The notes under the pieces: model-generated
The model's input: only the letters and a program-made list of their open reading frames with translations
Database searches by the model: none
What the model was told of the DNA's origin: nothing
Translations under genes and position numbers: made by a program
In this document: positions 13,301 to 24,950 of the stretch, one piece after another
How the letters are laid out: every line of letters begins with the position of its first letter
Position numbering within the stretch: position 1 is the first letter of the stretch
NCBI GenBank assembly: GCA_026874595.1
Contig: CM049322.1
Span: 27,629,840 to 27,693,839, forward strand
DNA length: 64,000 nt
DNA from: Sipunculus nudus
Lineage: Eukaryota; Annelida; Sipuncula; Golfingiida; Sipunculidae
Reading direction: 5' to 3'

Positions 13301-16300
13301 TCATATACGGTCACGTTACTTACTACAAGGTCAGATTATCATATACGGTCACGTTACTTACTACGAGGTCAGATTATCATACACGGTCATGCTACTCACT
13401 ACAAGGTCTTATTATCATATACTGTCACGTTACTTACTACAAGGTCAGATAATCATATAGGGTCACGTTACTTACTACAAGGTCAGATTATCATATACGG
13501 TCACGTTACTTACTACAAGGTCAGATTATCATATACGGTCACGCTACTCACTACAAGGTCAGATTATCATATACGGTCACGCTACTCACTACAAGGTCAG
13601 ATTATCATATACTGTCACGTTGCTTACTACAAGGTCAGATTATCATATACGGTCACGCTACTCACTACAAGGTCAGATTATCATATACTGTCACGTTGCT
13701 TACTACAAGATCAGATAATCATATACGGTCACGTTACTTACTACAAGGTCAGATTATCATATACTGTCACGTTGCTTACTACAAGGTCAGATTATCATAT
13801 ACGGTCACGCTACTCACTACAAGGTCAGATTATCATATACTGTCACGTTGCTTACTACAAGGTCAGATAATCATATACGGTCATGTTACTTACTACAAGG
13901 TCAAATTATCATATTCGGTCACGTTACATACTACAAGGTTAGATTATCATATACGGTCACGTTACATACTACAAGGTCAGATTATCATACATACGGTCAC
14001 GTTACTTACTACAAGGTTAGATTATCATATACGGTCACGTTACATACTACAAGGTCAGATTATCATACACAGTCATGCTACTCACTACAAGGTCAGATTA
14101 TCATATACGGTCACGTTACTTACTACAAGGTCAAATAATCATATACGGTCACATTGCTTACTACAAGGTCAGATTATCATATACGGTCACGCTACTCACT
14201 ACAAGGTCAGATTATCATATACTGTCACGTTGCTTACTACAAGGTCAGATAATCATATATGGTCACGTTACTTACTACAAGGTCAGATTATCATATACGG
14301 TCACGTTACTTACTACAAGGTCAGATTATCATACATGCTCACGCTACTCACTACAAGGTCAGATTATCATATACGATCACGCTACTCCCTACAAGGTCAG
14401 ATTATCATATACTGTCACGTTGCTTACTACAAGGTCAGATAATCATATACGGTCACGTTACTTACTACAAGGTCAGATTATCATATACGGTCACGTTACT
14501 TACTACAAGGTCAGATTATCATACACGCTCACGCTACTCACTACAAGGTCAGATTATCATATATGGTCACGTTACTTACTACAAGGTCAGATTATCATAT
14601 ACGGTCACGTTACTTACTACAAGGTCAGATAATCATATACTGTCAAGTTGCTTACTACAAGGTCAGATTATCATATACGGTCACGCTACTCACTACAAGG
14701 TCAGATTATCATATAGTGTCACGTTGCTTACTACAAGGTCAGATAATCATATACGGTCATGTTACTTACTACAAGGTCAGATTATCATATACGGTCAAGT
14801 TACATACTACAAGGTTAGATAATTACGGTCACGTTACATACTACAAGGTCAGATTATCATACATACGGTCACGTTACTTACTGCAAGGTTAGATTATCAT
14901 ATACGGTCACGTTACATACTACAAGGTCAGATTATCATACACAGTCATGCTACTCACTACAAGGTCAGATTATCATATACGGTCACGTTACTTACTACAA
15001 GGTCAGATAATCATATACGGTCACATTGCTTACTACAAGGTCAGATTATCATATACGGTCACGTTACTTACTACAAGGTCAGATTATCATATACGGTCAC
15101 GCTACTCACTACAAGGTCAGATTATCATATACTGTCACGTTGCTTACTACAAGGTCAGATAATCATATATGGTCACGTTACTTACTACAAGGTCAGATTA
15201 TCATATACGGTCACGTTACTTTCTACAAGGTCAGATTATCATACATGCTCACGCTACTCACTACAAGGTCAGATTATCATATACGATCACGCTACTCCCT
15301 ACAAGGTCAGATTATCATATACTGTCACGTTGCTTACTACAAGGTCAGATAATCATATACGGTCTGGTTACTTACTACAAGGTCAGATTATCATATACGG
15401 TCACGTTACTTACTACAAGGTCAGATTATCATACACGCTCACGCTACTCACTACAAGGTCAGATTATCATATATGGTCACGCTACTCACTACTAAGTCAA
15501 ATTATCATATACGGTCACGTTACTTACTACAAGGTTAGATTATTATATACGGTCACGTTACATACTACAAGGTCAGATTATCATATACGGTCACGTTACT
15601 TACTACAAGGTCAGATTATCATATACGGTCACGCTTCTCCCTACAAGGTCAGATTATCATATACTGTCACGTTGCTTACTACAAGGTCAGATTATCATAC
15701 ACGCTCACGCTACTCACTACAAGGTCAGATTATCATATACTGTCACGTTACTTACTACAAGGTCAGATTTTCATACACGCTCACGCTACTCACTACAAGG
15801 TCAGATTATCATATACGGTCACGCTACTCACTACTAAGTCAGATTATCATATACGGTCACGCTACTCACTACAAGGTCAGATTATCATATACTGTCACGT
15901 TACTTACTACAAGGTTAGATTATCATATACGGTCACGTTACATACTACAAGGTCAGATTATCATATACGGTCACGCTACTCTCTAAAAGGTCAGATTATC
16001 ATATACTGTTACGTTACTTACTACAAGGTCAGATTTTCATACACGCTCACGCTACTCACTACAAGGTCAGATTATCATATACGGTCACGCTACTCACTAC
16101 TTAGTCAGATAATCATATACGGTCACGCTACTCACTACAAGGTCAGATTATCATATACTGTCACGTTACTTACTACAAGGTTAGATTATCATATACGGTC
16201 ACGTTACATACTACAAGGTCAGATTATCATACACGGTCATGCTACTCACTAAAAGGTCAGATTATCATATACGGTCACGCTACTCACTTCAAATTCAGAT

Positions 16301-16942
16301 TATCATATATGGTCACGCTACTCACTACAAAGTCAGATTATCATACACGGTCACGCTACTCCCTACAAGGTCAGATTATCATATATGGTCACGTTACTTA
16401 CTACAAGGTCAGATTATCATATACGGTCACGTTACTTACTACAAGGTCAGATTATCATATACGGTCACGCTACTCACTACAAGGTCAGATTATCATATAC
16501 TGTCACATTGCTTACTTCAAGGTTAGATTATCATATACGGTCACGTTACATACTACAAGGTCAGATTATCATATACGGTCACGTTACTTACTACCAGGTC
16601 AGATTATCATATACGGTCACGCTACTCACTACAAGGTCAGATTATCATATATGGTCACGGTACTTACTACAAGGTCAGATTATCATATACGGTCACGTTA
16701 CTTACTACAAGGTCAGATTATCATATACGGTCACGTTACTTACTACAAGGTAAGATTATCATATACTGTCACGTTACTTACTACAAGGTCAGATAATCAT
16801 ATATGGTCACGTTACTTACTACAAGGTCAGATTATCATATACGGTCACGTTACTTACTACAAGGTCAGATTATCATATACTGTCACGTTACTTACTACAA
16901 GGTTAGATTATCATATACGGTCACGTTACTTACTACAAGGTC
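7364..16942. repeat. Giant 38-bp minisatellite, about 252 copies
   Basis: The unit is ATCATATACGGTCACGCTAC then TCACTACAAGGTCAGATT. Monomer types differ at a few sites: GCTACTCACTAC, GTTACTTACTAC, GTTGCTTACTAC, GTTACATACTAC, CACTACTAAGTC, CACTAAAAGG, AGATAATC and ACATGCTCAC. A run of about a dozen CACTAAAAGG units sits at 8,190-8,715. Groups of types recur in the same order at 9,767, 12,351, 14,331 and 15,241. The consensus has no stop in any plus-strand frame, which explains the many overlapping plus frames with a 38-residue period. The minus strand is closed in every frame (CTTGTAGTGAGTAG). I do not call protein genes here. Confidence 0.97.
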
Positions 16943-17024
16943 ACGTTGTGCCTGTTAATCAGAGAAGGATAATACCTCTTATTTAAAAAAAAATCACGGA
17001 GACATGTTAAAATATAATGATACA

Positions 17025-17838
17025 CAGTGCGCGATCCAGAGGGGGGAGCTCAAACATCTCTCATTTTATGTGTTTCTTTTCCCATTTATTCTTAATTAAT
17101 TCTCATTTTATAAATTTCATTTTTATTCCTTTGCAATAAAATTATTAATTGATCCACAGTTAATTACTTTCCAGTTCATAAGTTGAGGATAATAATGTAC
17201 AGCTTTGTGATTGAGTCCAGGCATATTTAGATAGCATCCAAATATTTCTATAAAGAGTTTTTTCTGTTATAAAACTCTGCTGGGTGATAACACCGAGGAA
17301 CCCCCCAAACTGCATTCGCCGGTGAAAATTTGACATACAACATGAACATTTTAACAATTATTGTACCACATTATTCAATTTTAAAGATGTTGATATTTTG
17401 CAAGTTACAGACATAGGTGCGCATTTTCACCACTGACATCAACATTTTTTTTGCCGGTTAATATACTTATTTTGAAGAAATATAAATATGAAAGCCGGCC
17501 ACATGTTAATATACCCCTAATCCCCAAAAGAAAATCCTCATATTTAATGTGACAGGTGCCTCAAGATGTCCTCTTTACTTTCGTACTAAAAAAAAAATTC
17601 CCAATACGGGAGGGGGACACCCCCTCTCATATCCTCCCTATATATCTATAATTAACTTTTAGGACAACATGGTTAAAATAAAACAAAATACAACATTAAA
17701 AATATTTCTAATTACACATATATATTAATATTATATTGCGAAAATAAATTGTAAGAACTTAGAATTAATAATACCCATCAGCCTCCAACCCAATTATATT
17801 AGCGCCCCCTTGCTCTTGAATTTCTGGATCCGCCACTG
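17025..17838 (+). mobile_element. Non-autonomous TIR DNA transposon, possibly hAT-like
   Basis: The left end is CAGTGCGCGATCCAGA at 17025. The right end is TCTGGATCCGCCACTG, finishing at 17838. These are inverted copies of each other with three mismatches. GATACACA lies across both outer boundaries (17019-17026 and 17838-17845), overlapping the terminal bases. That is the size expected of an 8-bp target duplication of hAT elements, but the overlap makes it uncertain. The interior is AT-rich with a C-rich patch near 17,605-17,640 and no intact transposase. A minus-strand frame at 17,160-17,357 is not recognisable. A second copy, inverted, lies at 63.2-63.93 kb. Confidence 0.6.
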
Positions 17839-19070
17839 ATACACAATGTATTAATGGTTCTGTCTTATATTTTATGGTTAATTACAAATATTAAAAACAA
17901 ATATTTAGATATTCACATAAAACAAATACTGAATGAAATCTGAATACACCGGCATGAAGACAGCAATAAATATATAAAATATAATATTGTTAAATAAATC
18001 GTAATTTATAAATAAATTTTAATAATACATTATAACCCCAGGTAGGACTGAAACATACAGAATCTCAGGACCCGTGATTCTATATAAAATATATACACAA
18101 GCTAACCCAATCCTACGGACAATGCCAAGCACCACATGCAAAAGACATGCAAAAACAACCAAGTCACCCTGTTCATCACTTAACCTGTAGCCTCTACATA
18201 AATCGGCCTTTCACGGTAAAGTTCTATGTCTTTGTTCTTTTATCAACATGGACAGAGGTACGGCCATGTAAACTTTGTTTTTCTCTTAATTTAAAATGTT
18301 GAAACAAGAACTAAGTGTCATCACCTGTGATACTACTCTCAAACAAGTGGCTTTATGGAAACTAAACAATATTTACTTTTGAAATAATAATAATAACAAC
18401 AACAACAATAATGATGATAATATATTGTGGTTGTTATTATAATATATTATACGACATTATCATTAATATGAGTATTAGTAGCATTAGTTTAAATATTAAT
18501 ATAAATATCAGTTACAGTTTTGTCATTTTAAGAAATTCCTTCAAAGTGTAATATATATTTATATATATATCCATAGTATTAAGAATCAAAGTGTCTATAG
18601 CCGGTCATACAGAACAGAATACGTGTTATAGTGTATCAGTTTGGTATATTATGGGTTAAGCGCAGATTGAAATATCAGTTTAGTGTATTATGGGTTAAGT
18701 GCAGATTGATATATCAGTTAAGTACATAATACATAAAAATGCAAATAGAAATATTCATGTATGTCCTTTCAGTATAAATCACTATATGTTCCACGCCTAA
18801 ATATTGCAGTTTGCCGGTAAGGGCGCGTAGATATTATAATGAACGTTTGCGGCTGGTTAAGGATTAATCCTATTTTGTTTGCCGTTGTCTGTCACGGCTG
18901 TAGATACAGGTTGGTAAGGTGATTGCTTAACATCAAGCCGGGATCTGGGGGAGGTACGTGACTTTTGTCAAGCAGAAAATGGACACCGGTTCTGGCCTGT
19001 TGGTAATCAGAGGACACCAACGCCCCGCTCACCCATAGCAAGGCAGCGATACTGGAGCTAACCGGCATAA
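17839..19070. other. AT-rich intergenic DNA
   Basis: No gene is seen. There is a compound AAT/AAC/ATG microsatellite at about 18,383-18,423. A roughly 43-bp phrase containing ATTATGGGTTAAG and GCAGATTGA is repeated about three times at 18,610-18,725. Confidence 0.5.
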
Positions 19071-19202
19071 CCCGGCCTGTGTGCCGTCATTCCCCGGCCT
19101 GTGTGCCGTCATTCCCCTCCCTGTATGCCGTCATTCCCCGGCCTGTATGCCGTCATTACCCGGCCTGTAAGCCGTCATTACCCGCCCGGTGTGCCGGTTA
19201 CA
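19071..19202. repeat. 22-bp GC-rich minisatellite, 6 copies
   Basis: The unit is CCCGGCCTGTGTGCCGTCAT plus TC. Six copies, exactly 22 bp each, span 132 bp. The last is diverged (CCCGCCCGGTGTGCCGGTTA). Plus-strand frames of about 60 residues across it are by-products. Confidence 0.92.
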
Positions 19203-19738
19203 ACGGAGGGACAGACAAAGATTGTTTGTTTTCACCATTGTCCGCTGCAGCGCGGCCGAGAACAACCTGAAATCCCTGTCCTATAGTGACATCTGTCGTC
19301 CAGAATCTGGACTAATAGAAAAGTAACTCGTCAACTTGTCCATTAAGTTTGGAAAGTACAGTTGTCAATTTTTTTAAACATCACCGAAACATGCTTTATC
19401 TGTAGTTTCATGTGGGATATAATGTCCGTTGTAGAAGGTTTAATTAAGATATTTTGGCAAATGGTTTATGCATAGAAATGTGACTGTAAAATCCACAAGT
19501 GAATTTAACATTTCTTTTGATAAAGAAATCAATCTGTCAATTAAAAACCTATAACACACTTCTATATATGTGTAATTTCGCCATGGAAAATGTATTTTAA
19601 AAGAGTTGTGGTCAATAAAAACTATAAAGACTTTTCATTTAAAAAAAAATTATATCCTGACATTTTAAGCAAAAGATTAGAACATCTTATTTATCTTACT
19701 TCTTTCAATCAAAACCTATTTTGTATGAATATCCTAAC
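19203..19738. other. AT-rich spacer, no gene seen
   Basis: Only short open frames are present. One at 19,590-19,904 runs into the following array and so gains length from it. Confidence 0.5.
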
Positions 19739-20539
19739 TCTGCTCTCCTCGGTTTCGAAATCTATGTGTCTGTCAACCTACCTCCTGTACAGTTCACAGT
19801 CTCTGTGCCTGTCACTCTGCCATCTTGAGTCCCGCAGTCTATGTGCCTGTCACTCTGCCCTCTTGAGTCCCGCAGTCTATGTGCCTGTAACTCTGCCCTC
19901 TTGAGTCTCGCAGTCTATGTGCCTGTCACTCTGCCATCTTGAGTCCCGCAGTCTATGTGCCTTTCACTCTGCCATCTTGAGTCCCGCAGTCTATGTGCCT
20001 GTCACTATGCCCTCTTGAGTCCCGCAGTCTATGTGCCTGTCACTCTGCCCTCTTGAGTCCCGCAGTCTAATTGCCTGTAACTCTGCCCTCTTGAGTCTCG
20101 CAGTCTATGTGCCTTTCACTCTGCCATCTTGAGTCCCGCAGTCTATGTGCCTTTCACTCTGCCATCTTGAGTCCCGCAGTCTATGTGCCTTTCACTCTGC
20201 CATCTTGAGTCCCGCAGTCTATATGCCTGTCACTATGCCCTCTTGAGTCCCGCAGTCTATGTGCCTGTCACTCTGCCATCTTGAGTCCCGCAGTCTATGT
20301 GCCTGTCACTCTGCCCTCTTTAGGTCCCGCAGTCTATGTGCCTGTCACTCTGCCCTCTTGAGTCCCGCAGTCTATGTGCCTGTCACTCTGCCCTCTTGAG
20401 TCCCGCAGTCTATGTGCCTGTCACTCTGCCCTCTTGAGTCCCGCAGTCTATGTGCCTGTCACTCTGCCCTCTTGAGTTCCGCAGTCTATGTGCCTGTCAC
20501 TCTGTCCTCCCGAGTTTCGCAGTCTATGTGCCTGTCACA
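19739..20539. repeat. 38-bp minisatellite, about 20 copies plus decayed edge
   Basis: The unit is CAGTCTATGTGCCTGTCACT then CTGCCATCTTGAGTCCCG. It is unrelated to the giant 38-bp array. The first clear CAGTCT anchor is at 19,797 and the last at 20,520. A phrase CCTGTAACTCTGCCCTC with the rare GAGTCTCG recurs at 19,884 and 20,074, an offset of 190 = 5 x 38, so a five-unit block was duplicated. Units from 19,739 to 19,796 are degenerate. Confidence 0.93.
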
Positions 20540-21440
20540 AAAATTAAATTTAAATTAAATGCGGTTTCTTTTTTTTAGCTTAAACATGTGTTCTTAATTC
20601 TTACCCTGACCGGTCAAGGCTATTTCATATAGCGCCAAGTAATGTGCTTGAAAAAGTCTCATTTGTCATTTGTATATAAACTTTTATTTAGAGATTCTGA
20701 TTGAGAGTGACTCGAAGGATAGCCATGAAAACAGAACTCGCAGGCCTTTTAAAAATAAAATTATTTTGCTATGGAGTTATAACACAAGTCATAATTGAAC
20801 TGCCGTTTAAAAGGTTGGAATAAATATAGTATTGCAAATAAAACATTGAGAAGACGCGTTATATGCATTAATATGTACTTAATATCAAGTCTTATGGTGC
20901 AAAATGCCTCATCACTGTGACGTTGCCGTGAGAGAAAAACATGATCGTTAGGCTCTGCCGCCGCCATGGTGCATCATATAGGATCCGAGACTAGCCCCCA
21001 ACGGGGGCGCTTCATGTTTTATTGTTAAACAGAAGCACGCGTCTCTCTACACATTCACTATGATACAGAAAAATCCACCCCGTAATGGACATATTTGCTG
21101 ATAAAATAATGTAGACTGGTACTTGGTACTAGTGTCTGGACCCTTTATTCTTCGTTGGCTGTACGATGTCGTATGCACAATGTCATACAATGTCAGCGCT
21201 GGTGGAAAGTCCACGGAGTCTCGCATGATATTTACATAGGCTTTGGAGCCGTGGGCTTGAACAGGTGTGAACAAGAAGTTTAAATGGTCCTGTAACATTT
21301 TCTTGGTATAAACCTTTACATCAAAAGGGTTCAACGGGGCCAGGTTGGTCATGTAGTTTCAAATTCCCAAATTAAATGCTTGGGCGTTATTCAGGGTGAT
21401 TTTGTCTAAATGGGTTCAGGTTATAAAATATATAAATACA
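20540..21440. other. Mostly unique, moderately GC-richer segment
   Basis: One of the few non-repetitive stretches. It contains the candidate coding frame at 21,047-21,352 (minus strand) and a GC hairpin at about 20,993-21,008 (GCCCCC, AAC, GGGGGC). The short minus frame at 20,761-20,967 (starts MAAAEPNDHVFLSRQRH) is not recognised. Confidence 0.45.
21047..21352 (-). CDS. Candidate small gene or exon, 101 residues, unknown family
   Basis: The frame starts MTNLAPLNPFDVKVYTKK and contains FLFTPVQAHGSKAYV, DSVDFPPALTLYDIVHT and YSQRRIKGPDTS. It is free of tandem repeats and of balanced composition, and reads like a globular protein. An in-frame TGA lies three codons before the ATG. No clear splice acceptor is visible upstream and no strong donor inside. 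I see no membrane segment or signal peptide and do not recognise a family. It may be a real exon, a retained fragment of a mobile-element protein, or chance. It is the best non-repeat coding candidate in the window. Confidence 0.3.
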   Translation of the reverse strand: MTNLAPLNPFDVKVYTKKMLQDHLNFLFTPVQAHGSKAYVNIMRDSVDFPPALTLYDIVHTTSYSQRRIKGPDTSTKYQSTLFYQQICPLRGGFFCIIVNV

Positions 21441-21811
21441 CACCTCCGTCATAATTAGTGTCTTGGCAGCTCCATAAACCTCCGTCATAATTATTGTGTT
21501 GGCACCTCCATAAACCTCTGCATATTTAGTGTGTTGGCACCTCCATGGACCTCTACATATTTAACGCGTGGGCACCTCCATAAACCTACGTCATAATTAG
21601 TGTGTTGGCACCTCCATAAACCTCCGTCATATTGGGTATGTAGGCACCTCCATAAACCTCTGCATATTGAGTGTGTTGGCACCTCCATAAACCTCCGTCA
21701 TATTAAGTGTGTGGGCACCTCCATAAACCTCCGTCGTAATTTAGTGTGTGGGCACCTCCACAAACCTGCGTCATGTTGAGTGTGTGTGCTCCTCAGTCAT
21801 ATTTAGTGTAT
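21441..21811. repeat. About 36-bp minisatellite, 10 copies
   Basis: The unit begins GGCACCTCCATAAACCTCCG and ends with TCATAATTAGTGTGTT or a variant (CATATTTAGTG, CATATTGAGTG). Copies are diverged, with unit lengths of 33-37 bp. Minus-strand frames with the period GLWRCPH are by-products. Confidence 0.88.
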
Positions 21812-21893
21812 AGGTCCCAACTGTCACGTCTTAACGCTCAATCGTAACAAGGTGACCGTGACCTCATTGTGGATAAAAAGCAGACAGAACGCT

Positions 21894-23730
21894 TTTAGTC
21901 TGTTACCTTTATGATTATACCGCCCTAATAGCCTGTTACCTATGATTATTCCTCCCTATTAGCCTGTTACCTATGATTATACCTCCCTATTAGTCTGTAA
22001 CCTGTGATTATACCTCCCTATTAGCCTGTTACCTATGATTATACCTCCCTATTAGCCTGTTACCTATGATTATACCTCCCTACTAGCCTGTTACCTATGA
22101 TTATACCTCCTTATTAGCCTATTTCTAATATTATACCTCCCTATTAGCCTGTTACCTTTATGGTTATACCTCCCTACTAGCCTGTTACCTATGATTATTC
22201 CTCCCTATTAGCCTGTTACCTATGATTATACCTCCCTATTAGTCTGTAACCTGTGATTATACCTCCCTATTAGCCTGTTACCTATGATTATTCCTCCCTA
22301 TTAGCCTGTTACCTATAATTATACCTCCCTATTAGTCTGTAACCTGTGATTATACCTCCCTATTAGCCTGTTACCTATGATTATACCTCCCTATCAGCCT
22401 GTTATCTATGAATATACCTCCCTATTAGCCTGTTACCTTTATGGTTATACCTCCCTACTAGCCTGTTACCTATGATTATACCTCCTTATTAGCCTATTTC
22501 TAATATTATACCTCCCTATTAGCCTATTACTTATGATTATACCTCCCTATTAGCCTATTACCTATGATTAATCCTCCCTACTAGCCTGTAAACTATTATT
22601 ATACCTCCTTTATTAGCCAGTTTCTTATGATTATACCTCCCTATTAGCCTATTACCTATGATTATACCTACTAAATAGCCTGTTACCTATGATTATACCT
22701 CCCTATTAGCCTGTTACCTATGATTATACCCCCCTTTTGGTCTTTTACCTATGATTATACCCCCCTTTTGGTCTTTTACCTATGATTATACCTCCCAAAT
22801 AGCCTGTTACCTATGATTATACCTACCAAATAGCCTGTTACCTATGATTAGACCTCCCTATTAGACTCTTACTTATGATTACACCTCCCTATTAGTCTGT
22901 TACCTATGATTATACCTCCCTTTTAGTCTGTTACCTATGATTATACCCCCTTATTAGCCTATTACTTATGATTATTCCTCCCTATTAGCCTGTTACCTAT
23001 GATTATACCTCCCTATTAGCCTGTTACCTATGATTATACCTCCTTATTAGCCTATTACTTATGATTATTCCTCCCTATTAGCCTATTACCTATGATTATA
23101 CCTCCCTATTAGCCTGTTACCTATGATTATACCTCCTTATTAGCCTATTACTTATGATTATTCCTCTCTATTAGCCTGTTACCTATGATTATACCCCCCT
23201 TTTGGTCTGTTACCTTTGATTATATTTCCCTATTAGCCTGTTATCTATGATTATACCTACCAAATAACCTGTTACCTATGATTAGACCTCCCTATTAGCC
23301 TGTTACCTATGATAATACCTCCTTATTAGCCTATTACTTATGATTATTCCTCCCTATTAGCCTATTACCTATGATTATACCTCCCTATAAGCCTGTAACC
23401 TATGATTATACCTCCTTATTAGCCTGTAAGTTATGATTATTCCTCCCTATTAGCCTGTTACCTATGATTATACCTCCCTATTAGCCTATTACCTGTGATT
23501 ATACCTCCCTATTAGACTGTTACTTATGATTATACCTCCCTATTAGACTGTTACCTATGATTATACCTTCCTATTAGCCTGTTACCTATGATTATACCTA
23601 CCAAATAGCCTGTTACCTATGATTAGACCTCCCTATTAGCCTGTTACCTATGATAATACCTCCTTATTAGCCTATTACTTATGATTATTCCTCCCTATTA
23701 GACTGTTAGATTATATCTCCTTATGGTTTT
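21894..23730. repeat. 31-bp minisatellite, about 58 copies
   Basis: The unit is TAGCCTGTTACCTATGATTA then TACCTCCCTAT. Variants include TATTACTTATGATTATTCC, CCCCCTTTTGGTC, ACCAAATAGCC and AGTCTGTAACCTGTGATT. The last recurs at 21,992 and 22,241, an offset of 249 (eight units plus one base, explained by the ACCTTTATG insertion and a one-base loss). So the left part contains an eight-unit higher-order duplication. No coding potential is apparent. Confidence 0.95.
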
Positions 23731-24640
23731 AGGGTCTGTTTTTATTCTAGAGCTCATGTGAATCGTGATAGCGAGTCGTGATGAAAACAACATGTGGACT
23801 CGCACAGATAGTATTTGCCTTTGGTGGCTCGTGGGACCTGTGTTTTCTTAGGAGTATGATATAATATAATATAATATAATAAACTATAATATAATATAAT
23901 ATAATATAATATATAAGAGCATATAAATATTATGTAATATGAGAGAGAGAGAGAGGGAGGGAGAGAGAGATCCATGAAATGAAATCCGCTGTGAAGGAGT
24001 GTGATGAAGTTACCGGTTGGAACGTTTGAATGATAAGATTATCCCTGACGGTGAAGTGTAGACACCGTTGTGATTCTATCTATGGACTGTTTACGTCTGC
24101 CGCCGTGTGCATGAGCTCCCAGGCCAAACAATCTGAGTGACAGTTACAGGAAATTTATATGGTAAAATGTGCATTGTGGAAAAACCTGTCGGAGCAAATA
24201 GATTTATTGGTAGCCAAGCTCCGTTTTATTGAAAAGAGCATAAACTGTTGTGAAGCTGGTCTCCGCGTTTTAGAGAATGGGGTTGGTTTTATGAATATGT
24301 CAACACAGTCAGAGACACCATGGTTACAAAGAATGAACTTGCGACGGTAAAGATAGAGGTCATAAACTTGAGCAACCGAAGTCGCAAAAACACCACTGTG
24401 AACCATAACATGCCTGAGGGCACAGGAGGTGACAATGTGCTGGGATTTGTAGATGAACTTGGTCACAGACGTGATTAAAGTGAACGCCGAAATTCAATCA
24501 GCATACTCGATCTTCCATGTAAACACCATTCTCCACATAGAAGGTCTGTCTTTGAATGCCAAGGATAGATAGATATCCTGCATACAATCATGCGCTCAGC
24601 ACGCGTTTACGCCGAAATCGAGCTATTTTGCTTAGGAATT
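23731..24640. other. Unique sequence with two microsatellites
   Basis: Contains (ATAAT)n at 23,858-23,914 and a GA tract at 23,941-23,970. Open frames on both strands at 24,155-24,466 shadow each other and neither is recognisable. Confidence 0.5.
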
Positions 24641-24950
24641 ATAAATTACAACAAGTGACCCATGGGCCATGACGTTCATCCGACTGACATGTTGACAATA
24701 TGTCCTTGCACAGGCAACTAATTAAGATAAAGTACGTGGAATCATCATTCATGCATTTTAGCTTAAGTTCATTAAGACCCATAAGCACACCAAAGTTAAC
24801 TAGAATACGGGTAGTCGACAAGCTACCACGTGTATCCGCCGAAATCAAAGTGGGACGGGTGAAGTGAAGCATGGATTGAGTAACAAGGGGAAATAGAGTG
24901 AGGTGACTGTGTTGCATATTAACATGGATGTCTGCAGCCGAAATGTGTAT

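Noticed and set aside
7364-16942. CRISPR array (regular short repeats)
   Set aside because: Repeats are contiguous with no unique spacers, the context is eukaryotic, and there are no cas genes.
7377-16986. Dozens of plus-strand frames of 60-248 residues across the 38-bp array as a repeat protein family
   Set aside because: They overlap in all three frames and end wherever a variant monomer carries a stop. The consensus unit simply lacks plus-strand stops.
20990-21010. Histone 3' stem-loop or intrinsic terminator (GCCCCC AAC GGGGGC)
   Set aside because: It does not match the histone stem-loop and lacks a T run. It is an isolated GC hairpin.
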